Shown here: in pieces, positions 1 through 5,036 of the stretch | How positions within the stretch are numbered: position 1 is the first letter of the stretch | How the letters are laid out: each line of letters opens with the position of its first letter | NCBI GenBank assembly: GCA_002167525.1 | Contig: NHDV01000029.1 | Coordinates: 1-5,036, forward strand | DNA from: Flavobacteriaceae bacterium TMED68 | GTDB taxonomy: Bacteria; Bacteroidota; Bacteroidia; Flavobacteriales; Flavobacteriaceae | DNA length: 5,036 nucleotides | Direction of reading: 5' to 3' | The notes under the pieces: model-generated | Database searches by the model: none | Seen by the model: the letters and a program-made list of their open reading frames with translations, nothing else | What the model was told of the DNA's origin: nothing | Made by a program: the position numbers and the translations under genes

Positions 1-91
1 ACGTTTTGAATAATTAATGTCATTATTAGGTAACCAAATACACTTTTTCATTCTTGATTTTAGCTTTTCTCGAATATTATTAATCGTCTCA
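1..91 (-). repeat. Left arm of a perfect 91-bp inverted repeat (copy of acyltransferase coding sequence)
   Basis: Bases 1-91 are the exact reverse complement of 1530-1620, with no mismatch. Identity breaks at base 92 against 1529 on the inner side. It reaches base 1 on the outer side, so the true length may be greater. Read on the minus strand, this arm encodes the acyltransferase peptide from ETINNIREKLK to NYSKR in the same frame as the upstream ligase. A copy of unrelated coding sequence placed right after the ligase A3 motif is best explained as a chimeric junction near base 91. Confidence 0.97.
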
Positions 92-672
92 TCAATAGCA
101 TAGTAAGAAAGCTTAACTCCTTTTGGATTACCAGTAGTACCAGAAGTAAAAATAATAGTCCACAAATCGGAAAGCTTTGGAATGTGTGGGTTTTTCATTG
201 GATTATGTTTCCCTAAAAAGTCGAACCATTCCTCTCCACGCTCAACAATAGAAAACCCTTTATAATTTGGAAATTTTATTACGGGTAATTCAACCGGTAT
301 ATCATCCTTAATATCCTGCCAAGTCTCAATTTTACCTACAAAAATTAAATCTATATCGCCAAAATCCAAAAGGAAATTTAATTCCTCACCTTTAAGGGAT
401 GGGAAAAAAGGAACAGATACATATCCTGCCATCATTATTGCCATATCTGCAATAATCCATTCACGACAATTTTTAGAAATTAGTCCAATATGTGCATTTT
501 CTCTTAATCCTAGTGATTTTAAACCAGTAGCTAATTTTCTTGCCATTTGTCCGACTTCACCCCACGTATAAATTTCCCAATTATCACCAAATGGCTGTCT
601 CAATAATGGGCGATCACGATGCTTTTTCTCCCATTCATAAAATTTAAAGTCAAAAAATTCAGGTGTAATCAT
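1..672 (-). CDS. Long-chain acyl-CoA ligase (AMP-forming), N-terminal part, chimeric at its 3' end
   Basis: This is an AMP-binding (ANL superfamily) enzyme that would activate a fatty acid with ATP to an acyl-adenylate and then to acyl-CoA. The frame opens at ATG 672-670, just after an in-frame stop at 681-679, and begins MITPEFFDFKFYEWEKKH. It is open for 224 codons to the window edge; family members are usually about 500-600 residues. Residues 176-186 read TSGTTGNPKGV, the phosphate-binding A3 signature. Residues 25-104 (YTWGEV, LGLRENAHIGLISKNCREWI, MMAGYVSVPFFPSL) match the usual N-terminal fold. Only residues 1 to about 194 are ligase: from E195 to R224 the protein is identical to residues 194-223 of the acyltransferase encoded at 952-1992, because bases 1-91 are an inverted copy of part of that gene. 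The rest of the ligase, including the later adenylation motifs and the C-terminal lid, is absent. The family call is firm, the exact substrate is not known, and the end given here is the window edge. Confidence 0.88.
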   Translation of the reverse strand, partial: MITPEFFDFKFYEWEKKHRDRPLLRQPFGDNWEIYTWGEVGQMARKLATGLKSLGLRENAHIGLISKNCREWIIADMAIMMAGYVSVPFFPSLKGEELNFLLDFGDIDLIFVGKIETWQDIKDDIPVELPVIKFPNYKGFSIVERGEEWFDFLGKHNPMKNPHIPKLSDLWTIIFTSGTTGNPKGVKLSYYAIDETINNIREKLKSRMKKCIWLPNNDINYSKR

Positions 673-951
673 AGATGTTTAGTTTTTTTATTATTAAATC
701 TGGGTCCGAGATGGGGTCTAAAAATTACCGATAGTACTCTTAAAAAGCATGGTAAAGTTTTAGTTGTGGCTTTTAAATTTATTAAATATTATTTATTTAA
801 GTTTAATAATTTAAAATTTCCAATATTTTAGTAAAAAAAAATTAGTTTTTATTGCAGAATTATTATTATTAATTTGTCACTCAAAACATTTACTAAAGAG
901 AAACAATAGTTGCTTAATAATGTCAAATAAAAGTTATCCTAGTCAGCTTTA
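673..951. other. Divergent AT-rich intergenic region between ligase and acyltransferase
   Basis: This 279-bp gap separates the divergent starts of the acyl-CoA ligase and the acyltransferase and must hold both promoters. It is very AT-rich, especially from about 771 to 870. Partial matches to the Bacteroidota -7 element TAnnTTTG occur (for example TTAATTTG at about 869-876 on the plus strand), but none has a well-spaced -33 partner, so no promoter is called. An 8-bp AT-only inverted repeat (779-786 with 802-809) is no better than expected in such sequence. No small gene is supported. Confidence 0.55.
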
Positions 952-1992
952 ATGAAAAATATTTTTTACTATTTCATAAAGTACACTATACAATTTGCAT
1001 CCAAATGTTACTTTAGAAAAGTTAAAATTATAGGGCTTGAAAATATCCCAAAAGAAGGGGGAATCCTGTTTTCGCCTAATCATCAAGGAGCATTTTTAGA
1101 TCCACTTTTAGTGGGTTCTATTGTTATTCAACAGGTAACTTCATTAACACGTAGTGATGTTTTCGGTGGAAAATTTCAATGGTTTTTGGACGCACTAAAA
1201 ATGCTGCCTGTTTATCGAATTCGTAATGGGTATTCAAACCTTAGGAGAAATGAGGAAATTTTTGATAAATGCAGAAAATTTCTGTGCTCTAAAGAATCAA
1301 TTATAATGTTTTCAGAGGCAGCACACCACAATGAGTTTTTTTTACAGTCTTTATCCAAAGGAAGTAGTCGTCTTGTTTATGAAGCTCAAGTAGAGAGTAA
1401 CTTTCCAATTTATTTAGTTCCTGTGGGAATAAACTATGGGCATCATACAAAACCTTTATGTGATCTTCATCTAGTTTTTGGAAAGCCTATTGAAGTAAGA
1501 AATTTTTTAGATGATTCTTTGTCTAAAGCTGAGACGATTAATAATATTCGAGAAAAGCTAAAATCAAGAATGAAAAAGTGTATTTGGTTACCTAATAATG
1601 ACATTAATTATTCAAAACGTAAAAAGTTAATAAATCGAATAAATACAGAAATGGATTTTGAAGATTTAAAAAAAGGTATAGGTCTTATGAACCTAAAGAC
1701 CGAAAAAAAATATAAAAATAAATTAGGATTCAAATTATTATTAGCAATTAGCTATGTTCCAAATCTTCCACCTCTTCTTATCATGAAAAAAATATTATCA
1801 CTTTTCGAAGATATTGTTTTTTACAGCTCAATCAAATTGACAGCAGGTTTAATTCTGTTTGGTGTTTGGTGGGTAATACTTTATGTCTTAATTGGAATTT
1901 ATTTTGACTGGATACTTGCCTTACCAGTAATATTTACATGTATTCTATTTTTATATATTAGGCAAAGTCTATTGTATATTAAATATGAATAG
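952..1992 (+). CDS. Membrane 1-acylglycerol-3-phosphate-type acyltransferase (PlsC/LPLAT superfamily, Gat1/Gat2-like)
   Basis: This 346-residue acyltransferase probably transfers an acyl group to a glycerol-phosphate or lysophospholipid acceptor at the inner membrane. The catalytic motif is NHQGAFLDP at residues 43-51, with His44 and Asp50. The spacing is H-x5-D rather than the H-x4-D of classical PlsC; H-x5-D is the form I know from fungal Gat1/Gat2-like and Bacteroidota relatives. MLPVYRIRNG (84-93) fits block II and YLVPVGINYG (154-163) fits block IV. Block III reads MFSEAAHH (119-126) in place of the usual FPEG, keeping the Glu. After the catalytic domain come a basic linker (about 195-260) and a C-terminal membrane part with segments near 295-316 and 319-336, and perhaps a third hydrophobic stretch at 261-278. 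ATG 952 is the first start after an in-frame TAG at 940-942, and no Shine-Dalgarno site is visible. The gene is divergent from an acyl-CoA ligase, a plausible source of its acyl donor. The acceptor is not known. Confidence 0.88.
   Translation: MKNIFYYFIKYTIQFASKCYFRKVKIIGLENIPKEGGILFSPNHQGAFLDPLLVGSIVIQQVTSLTRSDVFGGKFQWFLDALKMLPVYRIRNGYSNLRRNEEIFDKCRKFLCSKESIIMFSEAAHHNEFFLQSLSKGSSRLVYEAQVESNFPIYLVPVGINYGHHTKPLCDLHLVFGKPIEVRNFLDDSLSKAETINNIREKLKSRMKKCIWLPNNDINYSKRKKLINRINTEMDFEDLKKGIGLMNLKTEKKYKNKLGFKLLLAISYVPNLPPLLIMKKILSLFEDIVFYSSIKLTAGLILFGVWWVILYVLIGIYFDWILALPVIFTCILFLYIRQSLLYIKYE
1530..1620 (+). repeat. Right arm of the 91-bp inverted repeat, native copy inside the acyltransferase gene
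   Basis: This stretch is the exact reverse complement of 1-91. Here it lies within an uninterrupted 346-codon acyltransferase frame (residues 194-223), so this copy is judged the original. The two arms are separated by 1438 bp. Nothing at its borders suggests a mobile element: no target duplication, no terminal repeats and no recombinase gene nearby. Confidence 0.97.
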
Positions 1993-2153
1993 GTATTATC
2001 TATTATTATCCATTATTATTGAGAATAATTTTACTAATTTTTTTAATTATTAATTTAAATAGATAAATTCTATCAAAAATTATAATAGGATAGTAATTGG
2101 ATATAATTGACAATTTTAAAATTTATATCTAGCCCTAAAAATTGGATGAAGTA
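1993..2153. other. Convergent AT-rich intergenic region
   Basis: This 161-bp gap lies between the convergent stops of the acyltransferase and the DUF4270 gene, so transcription from both sides should end here. It consists of AT-rich runs with many ATTATT and AATTTT tracts. The best stem is 7 bp (GATATAA 2100-2106 with TTATATC 2123-2129), which has no GC-rich core and no clear T-tract, so no terminator is called. No gene is supported. Confidence 0.5.
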
Positions 2154-3980
2154 TTAATACTCCGTATAAAAAATCTCTAGTTGGATTTTTGATGAATCCA
2201 TTTCCTCCCCACCAGATCCATGTAAAACAACCCCAAGAGGGCTTAAAACTGAGGTAGAAGGATAATTGATAAACTCCTGGTCTGATGTTTGAGCTCTTTT
2301 ATATCCTATAGAATTTATTCCATTTGCAGGGGAAATAGCTATCGTATAATTGGTGGAATCTTTTCTTATAAGCCTATTAACGTGGTTTGTAATTCTAAAC
2401 TTGTATCTATAGGGTCTGCCAAGATCATCATACTCTAAAAAACCACCATAAATAAATTTATCTTTATTTTTTTGATTATTATTCACTGAATTGTCAAGGG
2501 TAAAATCAATTATAGGGGAACCATTTGAATAATTAAATAAATAAAGTCTTTTAATTATGTCCAAATCAGATGAAATGTAATGATCTTGATCAACGTATAA
2601 AAATAGGTTGGCCTCACTTACAAGCCATCTATTATTTCTTAAATCATCGAGTAACTCACCTTGAGAATTCAGCTTATCAAATAATTTGATGGTTGAAAAA
2701 TATCCATTCCCGTTTAAGTAGGATTTTTTAGAAGCAATATTGTTCTGACCTAGTTGAACTTCTTTATCAATTTCGCCACTCATATCTTGATGATTTAATG
2801 TGTTGAATCGAACACCGTTAAAATTGAGGGAAAAAACTTTTGAATTTATTTCAATAATATCATCGGATGTATTGTCTAAAGTGCCATTCGAATTATTAAA
2901 GTTGTAATCATATTCAATATTAATATTAGCGTTATTAATATCGAGAAGCATATATAAATCATCTGAAAAATTATCAGCTCTAATTACGATCCCTTTAAAA
3001 AACCGAGTAAAGTTTTCATAATTTGACAAGTGATCCTCCCCTTCATTATCTATAATTTTGGTTTGAAAAAAATCTATATCAAGTGGGACTCTAATTCTTG
3101 GTGATAGTCGCGTTTGAATTTTATTCCTCTCATCTACATCATTAGTTTCAGGATCATCTTCTTTGTAATTAAATCTTAACTCATCAAAATTTAAGCTGTA
3201 AAGCGTATCGCACAACTTTGCCCCTATAAATCCCTGTTCAAAAAAATCAGTATTCGAATAATATTGTTTGTTTCTCTCAAAATTCTGCAAAGGGTCTAAA
3301 GGAGAGAGAAAATAGGTGAGCTCATAAACTTTTAGATTAAAGGTTGCAGCTCTGTTGCCAAAAATTGAATCGATTTGATAAATGTTATTTTCGTATTCAA
3401 AACTTGAACTATCAGTATCTATCAAATCTAAAATACCATCATTGTCACTATCATCACTTAATGGGTTTAAATTTAATCGGCTCTCTTCAATATCTGACAA
3501 TCCATCACCGTCAGAATCACTCTCAGGATCCTTTGCATCGTTATCAAATAAATCAATAACCCCATCTTGATCAGCGTCATCTAGGTTGTTGAAGAATGGT
3601 ATGTCTAAATAAACAGATGTGACTTTTTCATTTTCATCAATTACAGCAGGGTTATCTTTGGCCACTTCTGCTTCCTGAGTATAATTCCCAAAAACAGGTC
3701 CCCCAGAATACCTAAGTTGAGAAGTTATACTGGCTTTGGAAACACCAAAACCAGGAATTTGAATTCTCCCTAGCTGACCAAGTGGTAATCCATCCGTTTG
3801 AAAATAATTAAGCTTCTTTTGGTAGGAATAAACAGGAGCATTAAAAGATCTCGTTTTAAGAGTTGTTTTAGTCAATAAATCAACTCCAACGGAATGATAA
3901 TCTTTATCACAGGATAAAAAAAAGCAGATTACAATGACTGAAATAGCCAAAATGGGTTTGATTAGGCTTAGAAAATTCAT
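2154..3980 (-). CDS. DUF4270-family lipoprotein with thrombospondin type 3-like calcium-binding repeats
   Basis: This 608-residue exported protein is of unknown function. Residues 1-23 form a hydrophobic signal peptide ending FLS before Cys24, a loose lipobox, so it is probably lipidated and anchored in the envelope. The opening SCDKDYHSVGVDLL is typical of DUF4270 proteins of Flavobacteriia. So are later blocks: NEKVTSVYLDIPFF (117-130), FNLKVYELTYFLSPLDP (214-230), FKGIVIRADNF (328-338), and the C-terminal YRYKFRITNHVNRLIRKDS (524-542) with LSPLGVVLHG (579-588). Between the second and third of these blocks, residues 135-190 carry three Asp-rich units, DADQDGVIDLFDND, DSDGDGLSDIEES and DDSDNDGILDLIDTD, which resemble thrombospondin type 3 calcium-binding repeats. 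The start at 3980 follows an A-rich leader without a Shine-Dalgarno site. It lies 9 bp after the stop of the GT5-like gene, so the two are probably co-transcribed. The family assignment is from recognition of the sequence; the role is not known. Confidence 0.85.
   Translation of the reverse strand: MNFLSLIKPILAISVIVICFFLSCDKDYHSVGVDLLTKTTLKTRSFNAPVYSYQKKLNYFQTDGLPLGQLGRIQIPGFGVSKASITSQLRYSGGPVFGNYTQEAEVAKDNPAVIDENEKVTSVYLDIPFFNNLDDADQDGVIDLFDNDAKDPESDSDGDGLSDIEESRLNLNPLSDDSDNDGILDLIDTDSSSFEYENNIYQIDSIFGNRAATFNLKVYELTYFLSPLDPLQNFERNKQYYSNTDFFEQGFIGAKLCDTLYSLNFDELRFNYKEDDPETNDVDERNKIQTRLSPRIRVPLDIDFFQTKIIDNEGEDHLSNYENFTRFFKGIVIRADNFSDDLYMLLDINNANINIEYDYNFNNSNGTLDNTSDDIIEINSKVFSLNFNGVRFNTLNHQDMSGEIDKEVQLGQNNIASKKSYLNGNGYFSTIKLFDKLNSQGELLDDLRNNRWLVSEANLFLYVDQDHYISSDLDIIKRLYLFNYSNGSPIIDFTLDNSVNNNQKNKDKFIYGGFLEYDDLGRPYRYKFRITNHVNRLIRKDSTNYTIAISPANGINSIGYKRAQTSDQEFINYPSTSVLSPLGVVLHGSGGEEMDSSKIQLEIFYTEY
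3411..3578 (-). other. Region encoding thrombospondin type 3-like Asp-rich repeats
   Basis: This is the part of the DUF4270 gene for residues 135-190. It holds three copies of a D-x-D-x-D-G-[ILV] type pattern, spaced about 20 residues apart, with the acidic positions expected to bind calcium. Its GAT-rich, low-complexity DNA explains open reading stretches on the opposite strand in the same place. Confidence 0.8.
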
Positions 3981-3989
3981 TGTTTATTT

Positions 3990-4793
3990 TTATATTATGT
4001 TGCTAGAATAAAAATTAACAAATGCATCTTCCTTTTGAGAATCTTCAAAACTCAACCCAGGAATTGAATAATCTAATAGGTCATCTTGTATGGATTTTGG
4101 GGTTTCACTGTCGGCAATAGCATATCCATCTGAATATTCAATACTCAACTTAATTAAATTCTCGAAGCTTGCATTTTTTAAATGACTTATTAATTCCAGT
4201 GGAATATTATCAAATGCAACTTTATCATGTAAATTCTTAGAAATTACTTTGTCAAAATCTTTTGCATAAACAGAAGTGACAATTTTACTATTTGCAAAAA
4301 TTGGTTCGTCTTTATAATATGTTTTTAAATAAAGTGGGAATAAACAAGTAAACCAGCCATGTAAATGTATAATATCAGGTGACCAATTGAGTTTTTTAAC
4401 AGTTTCAATGACTCCTTTTGTAAAGAAAATCATCCGTTCATCATTATCAGAAAAAAGTTTTTGATTATGATCTCTCAAAGAAGAGCGCCTTTTGAAATAT
4501 TCATCGTTATCAATAAAATATACTTGCATTCTTTCCTTTGGGATTGAAGCAACTTTTATTATTAAGGGCATGTCAACATCATTGATTACTAGATTCATTC
4601 CAGATAATCGGATTACCTCATGAAGTTGGTGACGTCTCTCATTTATCATACCATAGCGTGGCATAAATATTCTGGTCTGACCTCCGTGATCATTAATGTT
4701 TTTTGGGATTTTGAAAGAATTTACAGCTTGATTAGACTGGGGAAGGTAAGGAACTACTTCTGAAGAAATATTCAGCACTTTTTTGTCTTTCAT
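3990..4793 (-). CDS. GT5 'glycogen/starch synthase' N-terminal half protein, probably not a classical synthase
   Basis: This 267-residue protein matches only the N-terminal Rossmann half of GT5 glycogen synthases; full enzymes are about 470-500 residues with a second GT-B domain. Visible family features are SSEVVPY (10-16), GGQTRIFMPRYG (37-48), a VYFIDNDEYFKR stretch (91-102), DNDERMIFFTKGVIE (116-130) and PDIIHLHGWFTCLFPLYLK (139-157). The KxGGLgDV ADP-glucose-binding loop expected near residues 18-28 is missing; the sequence there is LPQSNQAVNSF. The usual HDWH motif reads HGWF (145-148). No ORF for the C-terminal domain follows: the next gene downstream, 9 bp after the stop, is the DUF4270 lipoprotein. 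From memory, short proteins of this kind are common in Flavobacteriia and annotated as glycogen/starch synthase, so this looks like a stable family form rather than a decayed gene. Glycogen synthesis activity is doubtful and the real role is unknown. The start ATG 4793-4791 gives the expected MKDKKVLNISSEV beginning. Confidence 0.82.
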   Translation of the reverse strand: MKDKKVLNISSEVVPYLPQSNQAVNSFKIPKNINDHGGQTRIFMPRYGMINERRHQLHEVIRLSGMNLVINDVDMPLIIKVASIPKERMQVYFIDNDEYFKRRSSLRDHNQKLFSDNDERMIFFTKGVIETVKKLNWSPDIIHLHGWFTCLFPLYLKTYYKDEPIFANSKIVTSVYAKDFDKVISKNLHDKVAFDNIPLELISHLKNASFENLIKLSIEYSDGYAIADSETPKSIQDDLLDYSIPGLSFEDSQKEDAFVNFYSSNII

Positions 4794-4893
4794 AAAATAT
4801 TTATTAATCCTAAGCTTAAAAGTTTTGCGAAATTACAAAAATTTAATGTAATAAGCTGAAATCTCTATATTTACAAGGTTTAAATATTTTTTA
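4794..4893. other. Divergent intergenic region between GT5-like gene and panC
   Basis: These 100 bp separate two divergent starts and should hold the promoters of both panC and the GT5-like/DUF4270 unit. No Shine-Dalgarno site, operator-like palindrome or riboswitch is evident. A minus-strand promoter could not be assigned with a correctly spaced pair of elements. Confidence 0.5.
4842..4873 (+). promoter_or_regulatory. Possible Bacteroidota-type promoter for panC
   Basis: TATATTTA at 4866-4873 differs in one place from the Bacteroidota -7 consensus TAnnTTTG. It is preceded at 20-bp spacing by TTTA (4842-4845), a weak -33 element. It would place a start of transcription roughly 10-15 bases before the panC ATG. 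AT-rich sequence gives such matches by chance, so this is tentative. Confidence 0.25.
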
Positions 4894-5036
4894 ATGGAAG
4901 TCTTTAATTCGCCCCAACAATTCTCAAGGCATTTTTTTGGGAAATCCTATTCAATTGGCATGGTTCCGACTATGGGAGCACTTCACGATGGGCACCTTTC
5001 ATTAATTGAAAAAGCATTAATTGAAAATGACAAAGT
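4894..5036 (+). CDS. panC: Pantothenate synthetase (pantoate--beta-alanine ligase), N-terminal part
   Basis: PanC joins pantoate and beta-alanine with ATP to give pantothenate, the precursor of coenzyme A, in the cytoplasm. Only the first 47 codons are in the window; the full protein is usually about 280 residues. Residues 22-37 read GMVPTMGALHDGHLSL, the hallmark of the family. It contains the HxGH nucleotide-binding signature (His31 and His34), equivalent to the HIGH motif of related nucleotidyltransferases, and the PTMG segment that contacts pantoate and ATP. ATG 4894 is the only start between the in-frame stop at 4852-4854 and the motif, and gives a normal short N-terminal lead. The gene is divergent from the GT5-like gene and runs off the right edge. 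Confidence 0.93.
   Translation, partial: MEVFNSPQQFSRHFFGKSYSIGMVPTMGALHDGHLSLIEKALIENDK

Noticed and set aside
779..809. AT-only inverted repeat TTATTAAA / TTTAATAA in the left intergenic region
   Set aside because: Eight AT base pairs with a 15-base loop in sequence of extreme AT content has no significance without conservation.
619..831. A 70-codon plus-strand reading frame overlapping the ligase start and the intergenic region
   Set aside because: Its first part is antisense to the well-supported ligase N-terminus. Its product is a Lys/Phe-rich, low-complexity translation of AT-rich DNA with no recognisable motif.
1..1620. Invertible phase-variation switch flanked by the 91-bp inverted repeats
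   Set aside because: There is no recombinase gene or promoter-containing cassette. The right arm lies inside an intact housekeeping-type gene, and the repeat ends at the window edge. A chimeric junction explains it more simply, though only read data can decide.
2100..2129. Possible bidirectional terminator hairpin between the convergent genes
   Set aside because: The stem is only 7 bp and almost all AT, with a 16-base loop and no clear T-tract. Such repeats are expected by chance in this composition.
3344..3570. Two overlapping plus-strand reading frames of 71 and 62 codons
   Set aside because: They lie opposite the Asp-rich repeat region of the DUF4270 gene. GAT-rich repeats on one strand give stop-free Ser/His-rich frames on the other.
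3990..4793. A frameshifted or decayed full-length glycogen synthase
   Set aside because: The sequence downstream of the stop encodes a complete lipoprotein from its own start 9 bp away, not a GT5 C-terminal domain. The 267-residue length also agrees with what I know of short homologues in Flavobacteriia.

Overview
The window looks like chromosomal DNA of a marine-type member of Bacteroidota, most likely class Flavobacteriia. It is strongly AT-rich, has A-rich leaders without Shine-Dalgarno sites, and carries family markers typical of that class: a DUF4270 lipoprotein, a half-length GT5 'glycogen synthase' and a Gat1/Gat2-like acyltransferase. No RNA gene, CRISPR array, insertion sequence or phage gene was seen.

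Layout: (i) 1-672, minus strand, the N-terminal part of an AMP-forming long-chain acyl-CoA ligase that runs off the left edge. (ii) 673-951, an AT-rich divergent intergenic region. (iii) 952-1992, plus strand, a complete membrane acyltransferase of the PlsC/LPLAT superfamily. (iv) 1993-2153, a convergent intergenic region. (v) 4793-2154, minus strand, a two-gene unit: the GT5 N-terminal-half protein followed 9 bp later by a DUF4270 lipoprotein with calcium-binding thrombospondin type 3-like repeats. (vi) 4794-4893, a divergent promoter region. (vii) 4894-5036, plus strand, the start of panC (pantothenate synthetase), running off the right edge.

Functionally, the left half is lipid metabolism: the ligase would make acyl-CoA and the acyltransferase would move acyl groups onto a glycerophosphate-type acceptor. 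The right half pairs a probably non-catalytic GT5-like protein with a cell-envelope lipoprotein of unknown role, next to a coenzyme A biosynthesis gene.

The most striking signal is structural. Bases 1-91 are an exact reverse complement of bases 1530-1620, which lie inside the acyltransferase gene. The ligase frame therefore stops being ligase at about residue 194 and continues in frame as 30 residues of acyltransferase. Because the repeat reaches the window edge and one copy sits in unrelated coding sequence, I read it as a probable inverted chimera (amplification or assembly artefact at a contig end). A real inverted duplication cannot be excluded. I found no convincing new multi-gene system here.
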